Both the position numbers and the translations under genes were made by a program. Positions 23,227 through 34,532 of a stretch of 64,000 bases of DNA are shown piece by piece (within the stretch, counting starts at the first letter, position 1; each line of letters starts with the position of its first letter). Under the pieces are notes generated by a model. That model made no database searches. It worked only from the letters and a program-made list of their open reading frames with translations, and was not told the DNA's origin. The DNA is from Chlorocebus sabaeus (Eukaryota > Chordata > Mammalia > Primates > Cercopithecidae): assembly GCF_047675955.1 (NCBI RefSeq), contig NC_132923.1:92501137-92565136 (forward strand). Direction: 5' to 3'.

Positions 23227-23290
23227 CACACACACGCGCGCACACACACACGCACGCACACATTCTCTCACACTCACACACATACAGGCA
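23227..23290. repeat. CA-rich microsatellite next to the promoter
   Basis: Imperfect CA/CG alternating tract with interruptions (CACACG, CGCGCA, CTCACA). It marks the upstream edge of the CpG-rich region. Alternating purine-pyrimidine sequence of this kind can adopt Z-DNA; that is inference. Confidence 0.85.
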
Positions 23291-23872
23291 CTCTGAGCAC
23301 TGAATACATTAGGGCACTAAGGGACTCTGGGAAATGAAGTCCAGACCCAGGGCACTCCTGGAGAACAGACCTACTGGCCCTCACCAAAGAGCTTGGAAGT
23401 CTTGGGGTCGCCAGCCATTGTAAACTAAAGAGAGCGTTGACTTTTGTTTACATCCCTCCTCCCCAACCCGCAAAGGTCTCAGTGAATGGTTTGGTGCTTG
23501 TTCTTCTTCCTTTCCTGAACCAAAAGGGACCAAGAGTAAATGGGCAAAGCTTGAAGACTGACATCCACTGCTGCTTAAATGACCCCCAAATCCTGGCTCC
23601 CTCAAAATCTCTACCTTTTTCCAGAAAAATCTTACCTGCTGCTTTGTTCCTGGAATGCTTCTCTGGGTCTTTGACGATAATAATAAAATAATAAATGAAT
23701 ATTAATAAAACTGTACCTTTTGGATGAGGTGAAGGCCTAGTTTAGCATCCAGATGTGAGAATAAACTTTTTATTGGTGTTTTATTGATGTTTATATTACA
23801 GTTCTTTTCAAATCACTTCATATCATCCTATAATTCATCAAACAGAAAGATAAATAGGGGAAACGGATAGAG

Positions 23873-24060
23873 AACTAACATTCCTGAGTGCTTTCTAGGA
23901 GCCCGGTTATGGGACTAAATGCCTTTACATAATCTCATTTACTCCTAAGATTAATTCTGGAGATAATATTACCACTAGTTTATGAGAGGAAACTGAGGTT
24001 GAAAGGGTTTTGTAATTTGCCCATGAGAACGTGGTTAACAAGTCTTGGATAGCAGGTAGT
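23873..24060 (-). mobile_element. MIR SINE
   Basis: GAACTAACATTCCTGAGTGC, TAATCTCATTTACTCC and GAGAGGAAACTGAGGTTGAAAGG are reverse MIR. The nearest old SINE upstream of the promoter region. Confidence 0.75.
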
Positions 24061-24118
24061 TCTAGTTCTGAAAGCAAAGTTCAACCAAAATCAAATCCTA
24101 GTTTAAGAAGTCATTCCT

Positions 24119-24382
24119 GGCCGGGCGCGGTGGCTCACGCCTGTAATGCCAACACTTCGGGAGGCCGAGGCGGGTGGAACAAGAGGTCAGGAGTTCGAGA
24201 CCAGCCTGACCAACATGGTGAAACCCCATCTCTACTAAAAATACAAAAAGTAGCCAGGCATGGTGGCACATGCCTGTAATCCTAGCTACTCAGGAGGCCA
24301 AGGCAGGAGAATCGCTTGAACCTGGGAGGTGGAGGTTGCAGTGAGCCGAGATCATGTCTGGGAGCCAAAAAAAAAAAAAAAA
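24119..24382 (+). mobile_element. Alu with deleted right-arm end
   Basis: Begins GGCCGGGCGCGGTGGCTCACG. After CAGTGAGCCGAGATCATG it jumps to a short remnant and the A tail, so the usual CACTGCACTCCAGCCTGG segment is missing. The target-site duplication GTCATTCCT lies at 24,110-24,118 and 24,384-24,392, so the loss occurred inside the element. Confidence 0.93.
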
Positions 24383-24751
24383 GGTCATTCCTTTGTTTCG
24401 TGGTTCAGTGTCTAAAACCTCAGATTTCTCGTCTGGAAAAAAAAGGGAGGGTGAGGAGGAATGGAGTACACACTGATAATCCACTTTGCAGAGAACCACA
24501 TAGGATTATAAATTGTCTAAAAAGAATGAGACTCAGAATCTCATTCTTGCTATTATTTCATTGTCCTTTTTACTCATGTTTAATATTAAGGTAGCATCTA
24601 AATATTAAGCATGTTTACATATATGTGTGCTATTTGTATTTTAAAATTTTAATTGGCAACTCTAAATAAATTGTTAATTTGATCACTTAGAGTTCTACAC
24701 TTATGACTATTTGTGTAATTCATGGTATCAGGATTGTTTGTTGAGGAACTT

Positions 24752-25058
24752 TATTTTTATTTATTTATTTATTTATTTATTTTTGAGATGGAGTCTCACT
24801 CTCTCACCCAGGCTGGAGTACAGTGGTGTGATCTCGGCTTACTGCAACCTCTGCCTCCCGAGTTCAAGCGATTCTTTTACCTCAGCCTCCTGAATAGCTG
24901 GGATTACAGGCATGCCCCTCCACGCCCAAATAATTTTTAGTAGAAATAGGGTTTCACCATGTTGGCCAGGCTGGTCTCAAACTCCTGACTTCAAGTGATC
25001 CACTTGCCTCGGCCTCCCAAAGTGCTGGGATTATAGGGGTGAGCCACCACGCCTGGCC
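24752..25058 (-). mobile_element. Alu with (TTTA)n tail
   Basis: Reversed Alu preceded by a run of TTTA units (its tail). The target-site duplication TGTTGAGGAACTT lies at 24,739-24,751 and 25,059-25,071. Confidence 0.95.
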
Positions 25059-25099
25059 TGTTGAGGAACTTCTAATCCATGTTTAATTGTTCATTCATA

Positions 25100-25257
25100 C
25101 ACCAACATTTATTATGTTAGGCTCTATTCTTTCCACTAAATTATTACTTCCTGCTGGATTGTAAACTTCATGATGTCAAGAACCATGTTTGTTTGTTGCA
25201 TTCTACATCATACCCTAAGCACCTAACAGCATCAGTCTCTTAGTTGAATGAATAAAC
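25100..25257 (+). mobile_element. L2 3' end
   Basis: GGATTGTAAACTTCATGATG, AACCATGTTTGTTTGTTGCATTC, TACCCTAAGCACCTAACAG and TTGAATGAATAAACG. Diverged. Confidence 0.6.
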
Positions 25258-25499
25258 GAGGATGTAAAAATGAACTCCTATCCTCAAAGAGCTCACCATC
25301 TAGTAGAGGAAACAAAGAAAGAGTTAGAAATCAATTTGATAATTACTATAATAAGGATGACCTTAGAATTTATTGATCTAACTGAGATAAGTTTGATGAT
25401 AAAAAAAGGGACACCTTTAATAATTACACTGGGATGACAAATGTGAATAAGGGCCATCCTGGCCCAAGCAGGTCAAATGGTCACCCTAGCTACATAAGG

Positions 25500-25910
25500 T
25501 ATTTCATTCATTCATTTAACAAGCATTTATTGAAAATTCTCTTGTGTAGTGTGTTAAAGGAATTATAAGCCACTGATTTCCCTAGAAATTGAAGTATGAA
25601 ACATTGAGCAGCAAGAGATAGGCAGGAGAAGTGGGTCAAATCACAAAAGGCTTTGTATACTAAGCTAAGGAAAGTGGACGTTATCCTATAGATGATGAGA
25701 AACCCCTAGAGGGTTTTAGGGGTGTGGCATGGTAGGATTTCTGTTTTAAAACAAGCACTAGTTGCTGGGTGGGCAAGGTGGAGGTTAGACAAGAGGCAGT
25801 GAGGCCAATTAAAAAGTCTATCTCAGGTAATTCAGTTGAGATACAGTAAAGCCTGAACCAAGGTACTGGGGCAGAGTGAGTGGAGAGGAGGGGACACATT
25901 ACAGTGAGAT
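25500..25910 (-). mobile_element. L2 fragment, reversed
   Basis: Starts TTCATTCATTCATTTAACAAGCATTTATTG, then AAAGGCTTTGTATACTAAGCTAAGG, GTTATCCTATAGATGATGAG and GGGTGTGGCATGGTAGGATTTC, in reverse-complement L2 order. Confidence 0.65.
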
Positions 25911-26589
25911 CTAAAAGGTAGCATCAACAAGATTTAGCCATTTTAGTATGGTAGATGAAAGCAGAAGGAAGACTCTATATAAATCCTAAATAAGATTTTA
26001 TTATTTATAGCACAAGATGATGTCAGTACTTTAATGTTCATCAGTAGTAAAAGGCTCCCTCAAATTAACTTAGAGAGCTCCCATAGGTCCAGTGCCCATT
26101 CTCACAGATAGATGATACAGACAAGAAGGCCTGTTCAATCATCAAGCCAAATATTTTTAGCTGCTACTACACGCAGTGGTCCTCACTACGATGCAAGTAC
26201 TTAGAAACCAGAAGAACTAATCACTGTCTATAACAGCAATCTAAATGAAAAAAATAAATGCAAATCCCTCATAAAACCAGAGCAAAATTATATAATGCAA
26301 AATTGAATATGTAATACCTCACTAATTCACAGGTCATACGTCCAGCAACCTCAGCTATCCAAAACACAATGAAGCAGGAAATAAGCAAAAAGGGTCCCAG
26401 AATAGCCAAAATAAACATTACAAAGTCCATGCACTAAAGTTAACACATTTCCCTCCTAGGAGAATTACACAAGCCTTCATTCAGAGCCGATTTATTCTTT
26501 CTTAGGTACAATTCTAATAAGCTTGATTATTTGGCTTTCCCATTCACAGCTGATTAAGATTGTCAAATTAAAAGGGGGCAGCCATTAAA

Positions 26590-26910
26590 AAGAATGATAT
26601 AGACTAAGATGTACTGACATAGAGGGATACCTATTATATATTGTCGGGTGAGAAAAGCAAGTCATATAACAGTATGTATAATATGATTTGATATTTGTCC
26701 GTATACATGTACACATACATTGACAGAAAAAGGCCTGTAGGGATACATTAAACTGTTAACAATGGTTATGGCTAGGGAGTGTGAGTGTGGACGTGACACA
26801 GTTGGGGGTTAGAGAGAAATGAAGGGAGGACTTTGACTTTTTACTCCATAGACTTCTGTTTGTTTTCAGTGAACATACATTAGTTTTGTAATTTTAATAT
26901 CCATTGAAAC
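26590..26910 (+). mobile_element. Ancient LINE 3'-end-like fragment
   Basis: AAGCAAGTCATATAACAGTATGTATAATATGATTTG, AAACTGTTAACAATGGTTATGGCTAGGGAGTG and a final TTTTTACTCC...TTTTGTAATTTTAATATCC are phrases seen in old L1 3' regions. The assignment is tentative. Confidence 0.4.
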
Positions 26911-27359
26911 GTATATAAAAAGAGCAAAGGGTAGTGTTGTTAGAGCAAGAACACTGACAATGAGAAATGGTGACCGAACTATAAGAAGCAAGCACCATAA
27001 CTCAAAAACTACAAGAAAATGGGGTTATTTGGTGTGAAGGCAAAAAGCCCTATACCATCAGTGGTCCCAGCGGATGTCATGAATTCCAACCAAACATACC
27101 CTGATACTTTTGGGGATAGGTCATCAAGGAACACATTACGCTTAGTATATTTTACTTACGAGAGCTAGCACACGTGTGAAAATACAGAAAAATAAATTCC
27201 TACCAACATGATTTAAACAGAAGATTTTGATACTTTAAGAAGTAAATTTCAGTTGTCTGGAAAATATACTTTTGTGGAACACATCATTCCCTGAAGATGA
27301 GAAGTAAAGGAGATATCCCTTTATATAAGAGCAGAGGTGATGCAGAGTAAGGAATGGTC

Positions 27360-27880
27360 CACAAATTCAACAGACATTTATTGAGTGTCTACCAAGTGCC
27401 AGTCACTAAGAATAGAAAGATAAATAATAGTGCCTGCCCTAGAGAGGTTTATAGTCCAGTAGCAGAGATGGATAGGAAAGCAAATATATATGGTACAATG
27501 TGAGCAGTGCTATAATGGAAATTCTGAGTATAGGGTGGTAGAAATACAAAAGAAGGAGGTGCTGAGTTATGGAGCTATTAGGAAAGGAGGCAGGGACACA
27601 AGTGGGTGTTTAAAAAATAACTATCATATGGGATGACATTTAAGCTTCGTTAAAAATGACTGTTATATGGAATGACGCTTAAGTTGGGCTTTGAAGGATA
27701 AGTAGAGTTTATCAAGGGAGAAAAATGGGAAGAGCACTCCAGGATGAGCAAATAGCAAAATAGCATATGCAAAGGCATATGAAATTTCCTGCCGTATTCC
27801 GATAGTACATCCGAAATTTTTCCACAAGAAAGAGGTGGTACAGATGGTGGTGTCTAAGGGCAAGCCTAAAATGGCTTGCC
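27360..27880 (-). mobile_element. L2 copy, reversed, with local duplication
   Basis: CAACAGACATTTATTGAGTGTCTACCAAGTGCCAG, CTGCCCTAGAGAGG, TTGGGCTTTGAAGGATAAG, AGCACTCCAGGATGAGCAAATAG and GCATATGCAAAGGCATATGA are in reverse L2 order. The 40-bp duplication at 27,611-27,683 lies inside. Confidence 0.75.
27611..27683. repeat. Short tandem duplication (~40-bp unit) inside an L2 relic
   Basis: Two adjacent related segments (from 27,611 and from 27,651) share TAAAAA, ATATGG, ATGAC and TTAAG in the same order. The second leads directly into recognisable L2 sequence (TGGGCTTTGAAGGATAAG), so the element was partly duplicated after insertion. Confidence 0.65.
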
Positions 27881-28199
27881 ACTAGCTTGAAATGTATGTA
27901 TCCTGTTTTATCTTGAAAAATGAATGGAAATTTTGCCTTCAACTCCACAAATATATTAAGCTTTAATATAAAACCATGTTTTAAATTACTTATCATTTGA
28001 TAGAACTGATGCTCCAAAAAGATGCACCACATTTATTTGGTGCTTTCTCAAATCCAAAGCACAACACTAAATAATCCAGGGGCATTCGTTCCTAATTTGA
28101 AAAACATTCAGAAATTGGCTGGGAGCTGAAAAAAAAAAAGGTGTAGAAGATACACGGGGAGACTGGAAAAATAGATTAATGGACTATGAAAGATCTTGT

Positions 28200-28665
28200 T
28201 TGTCACATTAAGGAACCAACTGGACACTCCCAGTGTCTAACCAACTCCTATTTATACTTCAAGACTTTGCTTAGGATGGTCTCTTCCAGGAAACCACCCT
28301 GCCCACCAGCCTCTCTTCTCCTCAAACCTGATTATCATAGCAGTCTATGCATGCAGCTATTCACTTATCACATTATACTGGAATTATCTATTGTTTTCAG
28401 GTTCCTCTACTAGATTCTGATGTGCTTAAAGCAGAATTCTGTCTTAGTTGTTTTGCATGGTACTTAGCACAACAGATACTGGTGTCTATTGGACTAAACT
28501 GATTTAGATAAAAGAACAAGATTCAGAAAGTACTACCTGGTCTAGATTCTAAAGCTTCTTGAATGTAGGGCCTGCTTGCGTACCACTGCATCCCAAACAC
28601 TTCATACTCACTGGAAACATCCCAGTAAGTGATTGATAAAATGTGTACAATGAATGAATGAGAAT
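28200..28665 (+). mobile_element. L2 3' fragments
   Basis: CTTCAAGACTTTGCTTAGGATGG, CTATGCATGCAGCTATTCACTTATCACATTATACTGG and GATTCTGATGTGC...GGTACTTAGCAC are L2-like. A second end piece with TTGAATGTAGGGCC...AATGAATGAATGAG follows at 28,550-28,665. Confidence 0.6.
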
Positions 28666-28669
28666 TCTC

Positions 28670-28775
28670 AAAACAGGAATGACATGATCAGATAGGGGTT
28701 TAGAAAAATAAAATTGGAGGCAATTTTAAATGTAGCCTGGAGAGGAGTAAGACTGGAGACAAAGAAATTAGTGAG
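28670..28775 (-). mobile_element. L2 fragment, reversed
   Basis: CAGGAATGACATGATCAGATAGGGG and GTAGCCTGGAGAGGAGTAAGACTGGAG match reverse-oriented L2 sequence. Confidence 0.55.
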
Positions 28776-28889
28776 AAAAAATGCAAAAGAAACACAGGAC
28801 ATATTGGTAAAAGATTGCCTTTTCTTAAAAATGTTTTTCTAATTGGCTAAGTTGATTAGATGTTTATATTTATCTTACAAGACTGGTCT

Positions 28890-29080
28890 TTTTATTCTCT
28901 TAGTATTTCCTGACGGAGGATATTCAGTTGCCTTGTTCCCTGACCCCAGCCCCTTCAGGCTGGTGTCTTCTTGTACATCTGGAGGTCATTGAGGGCAGTG
29001 ACTATGTCTTATTCATCTTAGTATCTCCAATGCCTAGGACATGCCTGCTCAATAAATGTTTGCTGAATGAATGAACACAT
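28890..29080 (+). mobile_element. L2 3' end
   Basis: GAGGTCATTGAGGGCAGTGAC, TGTCTTATTCATCTTAGTATCTCC and CTCAATAAATGTTTGCTGAATGAATGAAC are the classic L2 terminus. Confidence 0.8.
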
Positions 29081-30134
29081 AAATTGATCTATTAGTATAC
29101 TGTACTCAAGCTCCGACCAAGACACAGAGGACCTAATGATCCCCAGTGTGTGGGTTTCTGGATACAGGAAACAGAACAAATAAAGCAAGACTGGATACAA
29201 ATGCACACCTATTCCACAGGTAACACAGGGTAAATTTCTCTCTCTGACCCCTCCATCCTCATTCTGAAGAATAACTCTCATTGAGTGAAAATCAATAAAA
29301 GTCATTTTAAGGGAAGTAGGTTTAGAAAAAGGCCCTGAAGGAGGAGAAAGGAGGAGGGGAACTTCAAGTTCGAGCAATTTGGACTTTTAAAATATATATA
29401 TAAGGACTTGTAAGCTTCAAAAAACCTCTACAAAATAAAAAGTCTGCTTTTCCACACTCACTTTCAAAAGGAATCTCCCCCACCAATGCCCAACACACAA
29501 ACCAGGAGTCTTTTTGAGATTTCTAGTTTTATCACCCAAAAAGAAAAAATAAATTTACAGCAGAAATAATAAATCCTCCATTTTTCATATTGACTCCAAC
29601 CAGAAACTTTCTGAAGTAGTTGCAGGCAGCTCCCAAAGACATTAGACCAATATCAATGCCAAGATTGACCATCTGGCAATCTAGCAACAAATATTTACTG
29701 ACCACTTACTATGTATGAATCAAGGCAGTAGGAAGAAACTGTAAAAGATGCCCACCCCATCTCCCCAAAAAGGCAGAAAATGCACCTCCTATCCCCTAAG
29801 AAGCTTGTAGAATTGTAGCATTAACTCATAATCAAAAGAAAGGTTAAATAAACCCAAACTCAATTTTATAATGTAGATAAAATATATCAAATGGGTAATA
29901 CAGGCAAACTGCTGTAGGTTTTCAAAAGCCAGAGAAACCATCATGGTTTGAGATGTCCTTAAGTGTTTCGGACAAAGATAAGATTTAAGTAGGACATTAA
30001 AAGATATAAAGTTGAATATTGAAGAATGGAAAATATTACAAGAATAATGCCCATGGTATGTCAGGGAACAATTTACTCAAGAGTTGTGTCATAAAGAGTA
30101 TTTGCAGTGATAAGAGTTATTAAAATTTCATGGA

Positions 30135-30350
30135 AATAAAGCATCATAGTTAAGAGCAACTGAAGGCAGATCTGGGTTTGAATCCTATTTCTACTGCTTA
30201 TTTGTTGAACGACCTTGTCACATTTACCTTCTCTGAAGCTCTGTTTCCACAAGCTTAAAATGGAGACATGTTAACTTTATGAACTTGATATGAAGATTAA
30301 ATAAAAGGTATTCACCATGGTTATTGGCAAATAGTAAGGGTTCAATAGGT
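30135..30350 (+). mobile_element. MIR SINE
   Basis: GCATCATAGTTAAGAGCAAC, GATCTGGGTTTGAATCC, ACAAGCTTAAAATGGAGAC and AAGGGTTCAATAGGTG follow MIR order from the tRNA-like start. Confidence 0.8.
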
Positions 30351-31708
30351 GTGACTTGAAACTTGTAGAAATTGAAAAGGATTTTGTTTTTAAGCATAGA
30401 TCAGAATAAACCTGTATAGAATGGATAGCCAGCCATTTTGCTTTCACCTTATCCAATAGAGCAGCTATTCCCTGCTGATTTCCATTTGGAGCAAGATTTT
30501 AGCATCCTTATTGTTTGATTTGGAAACATCCTTCTTCCTCTTCCTAAAAGTACTCTGAATCTTGCTCACCTTCACTGTCATCCCCAAGCTTTTCTAGACA
30601 ATAGAATGCTTCTGAAGGAAAAGAGGGAAGTGTGCAGATTTCAGATTCATGTTATTTGCTCGTATTCATTTATCGATTCAATAAATATTTATTGAGCAAC
30701 TATTTTTGAAAGATTAAAAGCTGTCAAGTGGAAATGACTTCACCTTCACACCCCTTACTTGCACCTGTCCCCTCTTTCCTTGTTCTCTCCTGTTATAGAG
30801 AGGGAAGAAGCCCTCCTCCAATAAAAGGCTGGACAACTCCACCTGTGCTTTGGAGCCCTGGTCTTCTTTGGGGGCCTTTGCACCTGTAGCACCTTTTTCA
30901 TGTTTCCAATCTCGTCCTCTTTAATAATTCTTTCTATTCAGCACTTAAACACACTCAAGCATTTCTCATTCAAAAGAGAGAGGGAGAGAGATTTTTTAAA
31001 AAAGAAATAAAAATCCTCCTTAGTCCTTCATCCACATCCTTCTCCAGCTCTAATGCTATCTCCTCCCTCTTCCCAGTCAAGCTTGTGAAAGTGTTGCTCA
31101 GACCCCATCTTTACTTTTTCACCTCCCACCTACTCTTCAAGCTCATCAATCTGGATTTTGTGTCTGCCATTCCTCAAAAATATGACTCTCAGTAAGGTCA
31201 TCAATTTTTATTTCCCATTTTACCTGACATTCCTTCCTTGAAATGCTTTCTTCCCTTGACTTTGGGGACATCACACCTTTCTGATTTTCTTTTTACCTCA
31301 CTAGTAGCTCATTCTTGCCCATTTTTGACACCTCTTTATGGGACCATTCAATGTTTTTAGGGTTCTGTTGAATGTATGCTTCTTTTCCCACTTTGAGTTT
31401 TTCCTGAGGTAAATGTATTTGCTCCTATGGCTTTCTTACCATGGATATACCTAAAGGTCTTCAATCTGTAGCTTCAGACCCTCATACCCAAAAGCCTACC
31501 TAACCTGAATATTTCACTGGCACCTCAAACTCTGCATATCCAAATCTGGACTCATCATCTTCATTCCCAAACCGTCTCTCCTCCTTTGGTGTTCCTCAAC
31601 TCAGTAAATAACAGTACCAGATAACCAGTGGTTCAAGGCAGAAATCTGAGAGTCATCCTTGACTACTCCTTCTCCCCCATCCATACCAAATCAATTACTA
31701 ATTTTGCC

Positions 31709-32007
31709 TTTTTTTTTTTTCTTTTTTTGAGACAGAGTTTTGATCTTGTTGTCCAGGCTGGAGTGCAATGGTGCAATCTCAGTTCACTGCAACCTCTACC
31801 TCCCAGGTTCAAGCAATTCTGCCTCAGCCTGCCGAATAGCTGGGATTATAGGGATGCACCACTACGCCCGGCTAATTTTGTATTTTTAGTAGAGATGGAG
31901 TTTCTCCATGTTGGTCACGCTGGTCTCGAACTCCCGACCTCAGGTTATCTGCCTGCCTCAGCCTCCCAAAGTGCTGGAATTACAGGCGTGAGCCACCACA
32001 CCTGGCC
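31709..32007 (-). mobile_element. Alu inserted in an L2 copy
   Basis: Reversed Alu with an interrupted poly-T tail. An imperfect duplication ACTAATTTTGCC / ACTAATTTGCC flanks it. L2 sequence resumes in the same orientation on both sides. Confidence 0.94.
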
Positions 32008-32163
32008 ACTAATTTGCCATTAGACCTTCTAGATATTTCTAAAAACCATCAATTCCTCCATTTTTTTTAAACCAATATCACCTGTTGTCCAAGCTATTGC
32101 AACAGCCTCCTTTTTAAAAGAGCAAATCTGTATATCACTTTTAATGCTTAAATTATGGCTTCC

Positions 32164-32454
32164 CTCATGCCTGTAATCCCAGCACTTTGGGAGGCTGAGG
32201 CAGGCGGATCATGAGGTCAGGAGATGGAGACCATCCTAGCTAACACAGCGAAACCCCATCTCTACTAAAATTACAAAAAATTAGCTGGGCGCGGGGGCGG
32301 GCGCCTGTAGTCCCAGCTACTTGGGAGGCTGAGGCAGGAGAATGGTGTGAACCCGGGATGTGGAGCTTGCAGTGAGCGGAGATGGCGCCACTGCACTCCA
32401 GCCTGGGTGACTGAGCTAGACTCCGTCCTAAATAAATAAATAAATAAATAAAAA
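32164..32454 (+). mobile_element. 5'-truncated Alu inserted in the same L2 copy
   Basis: Starts at CTCATGCCTGTAATCCC, lacking the first 15-20 bases, and ends in an (AAAT)n tail. The flanking duplication GGCTTCC supports a truncated insertion. It lies 156 bases from the oppositely oriented Alu at 31,709. Confidence 0.93.
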
Positions 32455-33091
32455 GGCTTCCCACTGACCTTTGGATAAATTCCTAAAATCTTTAATGTGA
32501 TCCACAAGGTCTTGTATTTTCTGACATCTACCTGCATTTCCACTTCTCTCTGCTCTCCAGCCATACTGGTCTTCTCTCAGTGCTTCAGTGCTTTGCATGC
32601 TCTCACCTTAAGACTTTGCTCTCTCCCTCTTCTATCAATCCCTACCTCCACCTATTTTAATAGCTACCTAGCTAATCCCAGTCATCTTTTCAGGTTTCAG
32701 CTTAACTGTTCTAGAACTGGAAGCAGAGTTGGCTAGTTCCCTCTTTGTATGTTCACAGGATGCCTCATCCTTTCTTCTCCTTTTTAACACCCTTTGCTTT
32801 TATACTGTCTGTCTTCCCTAATAGTCTATAAACTCCAGAGAGACAGGACCCATGCCTATCTTGCTTATCAGTGTATTCCTGGTACATAACATAGTATCTA
32901 GCATATAGTAGGTAATAACATGTTTATTACTTCATACAATCAGCTACAGGTAGAGTTTGTCTTTATTTCTGCAAAACCTTCCTGGAACCACCCCAAGCAG
33001 AGTTGATAACTTCCATGTTAGCATCACCAATATACCAAAGACTCTCTTTTTGCACTTACCCTGTATTGTAATTATTTCTTTACACGTTTAA

Positions 33092-33186
33092 CTCTCTTTC
33101 TCTTTTTTCTCTTCCTTCTTTCCTTCCTTCCTTCCTTTCTTTCTCCTTCCTCCTTTCCTTTCCTTTTCCTTCCTTCTTTTTCTCTT

Positions 33187-33219
<33 letters not shown>

Positions 33220-33243
33220 CTCTTTCTCTCTTTCTTTCTTTTC
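33092..33243. repeat. Pyrimidine microsatellite (CTTT/CCTT)n
   Basis: About 150 bases of nearly pure C and T, alternating CTTC, CTTT and CTCT units. It joins the tail end of a partial Alu (33,244-33,357), so it probably grew from that element's A-rich tail. The minus-strand reading is a meaningless Lys/Glu/Arg frame. Confidence 0.9.
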
Positions 33244-33357
33244 TTTGAAATAAGGTCTCACTTTGTTGCCCAGGCTGGAATGCAGTGGCTCGATCTTGGT
33301 TCACTGCAACCTCCACCTACGGGGTTCAAGTGATCCTCCCACCTCAGCCTCCCAAAG
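33244..33357 (-). mobile_element. Partial Alu (left monomer or FLAM-like)
   Basis: TTTGAAATAAGGTCTCACTTTG through CCACCTCAGCCTCCCAAAG, then unrelated sequence. Only one arm is present and it is well diverged. Its tail side is the pyrimidine microsatellite at 33,092-33,243. Confidence 0.85.
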
Positions 33358-33975
33358 TTGGATTATATCTTATTTGTAGTTTTACCCCAGCACTTCACTT
33401 GGTATCTGGCACAAAGTAAATGCTCAATAAAGACTTATAGAATTAAATAAACAAACTGCCAAGTGACTGGATATGAGACTTGAAGGAATATGGAAAATCA
33501 GATAAACTCTGAAGTGTGGTCTAGTCTTTGATGGAAATGGAGAAGTTGGTGAAGGAGACTGGGTGGTTTAGAAAGTAAACATATGCAGTTCCAAGCATAG
33601 GTACTGGTGGTGGTAATGACAAAGGGGAAAATGTATACTCAACGAGGAGGTTAGAAAAGAAATGGGGTCCTGAAAAGGGCGCCGTGAAAGTAATTCCAAG
33701 GTAGAAAGCAGAGTCTACTGTAGTCAGGAGAGGGCTGATAGGCTACATTCTAATTTGCCTAAGACAGTCCCAATTTACACCTGTTGTCTTAACATAATAA
33801 TTGATGGTGCCTGCCCCTTTACACTCTCAAAGTGTCCAGATAAGTTACATGGCTGGCCTACAAGAAGATTACATGAATTTGGAAAATTTGAGTAAATTAT
33901 GGGCAATAACATTTAATACAAGAGCATGGCAAGGAATTAAAGTGAGTTCACGTTGAAGGGATGTACTGAACTGAA

Positions 33976-34267
33976 TTTTTTTTCTTTTTTTTTTGAGATA
34001 GAGTCTCGCTCTTGTTGCCCAGGCTAGAGCGCAATGGTGCAATCTTGTCTCATGGCAACCTCCACCTCCCAGGTTCAAGCAATTCTCCTGCCTCAGCCTC
34101 CTGAGTACCTGGGATTACAGGCACGCACCACCTTGCCTGGCTAATTTTGTATTTTTAGTAGAGATGGGGTTTTTCTATGTTGGTCAGGCTGGTCTTGAAC
34201 TCCCAACCTGAGGTGATCCACCCGCCTCGGCCTCCCAGAGTGTTGAGATTAAGGCGTGAGCCCGGCC
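33976..34267 (-). mobile_element. Alu
   Basis: Reversed Alu, poly-T with one C, ending GGCGTGAGCCCGGCC. The flanking repeat ACTGAA(C)TGAA is seen on both sides; a further copy of CCTGAACTGAA at about 34,286 shows slippage at the junction. Confidence 0.93.
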
Positions 34268-34329
34268 TGAACTGAACAGTGCCTGGCCTGAACTGAATAA
34301 TATTTTATGCAGAGCCAACTATAAAATGA

Positions 34330-34480
34330 AGCAGGTATTCCACTAGCCACTTTTAAGTAAGTAGTGTCACTTAATTTTCACCAAAAAACCCTGATAGGTA
34401 GGCATTTTCATCCATATTTCACAGATAAAATAGTTGAAACTCAGATCAAGGAACCTTCTCAAAAAGTTAACATGGCTAAA
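34330..34480 (-). mobile_element. MIR SINE fragment
   Basis: GTCACTTAATTTTCACC, CCTGATAGGTAGGC and TTTCACAGATAAAATAGTTGAAACTCAG are diverged reverse MIR. Confidence 0.6.
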
Positions 34481-34532
34481 AAAGCAAAACTAATTAACTA
34501 AATGTAAAGAAATAATTGAAAAAGGAAGATCT

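Larger units (their letters stand above)
31020..32940 (+). mobile_element. Long L2 copy split by two Alus
   Basis: Plus-oriented L2 sequence runs through 31,020-31,708, 32,008-32,163 and 32,455-32,940. Landmarks in order: CTGAGAGTCATCCTTGACTACTCC, AGCTATTGCAACAGCCTCC, TGATCCACAAGGTCTTG, CTCTCCAGCCATACTGG, and the terminal part AACTCCAGAGAGACAGGACCC, GTGTATTCCTGGTACATAACATAGTA. The pieces rejoin cleanly once the Alus are removed. Confidence 0.75.
32945..33450 (+). mobile_element. L2 3' end split by microsatellite and partial Alu
   Basis: AAAACCTTCCTGGAACCACCCC and TGTATTGTAATTATTTCTTTAC precede the pyrimidine tract and Alu fragment. CCCCAGCACTTCACTTGGTATCTGGC and AAATGCTCAATAAAGAC follow. Together these are the end of a second L2 copy directly after the first. 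Confidence 0.65.

Noticed and set aside
31628..32023. 131-codon frame with SPASASQ/GITGVSHH-like sequence
   Set aside because: This is translated antisense Alu. The same motif recurs at 1,715, 34,490, 44,093, 50,093, 53,286, 54,136 and elsewhere in the window.
33092..33243. Periodic array that might be mistaken for a CRISPR or other spaced repeat
   Set aside because: It is a continuous simple repeat without spacers, and the host is a primate.
33080..33316. 78-codon Lys/Glu/Arg-rich minus-strand frame
   Set aside because: It is a translation of the CTTT microsatellite and a partial Alu.
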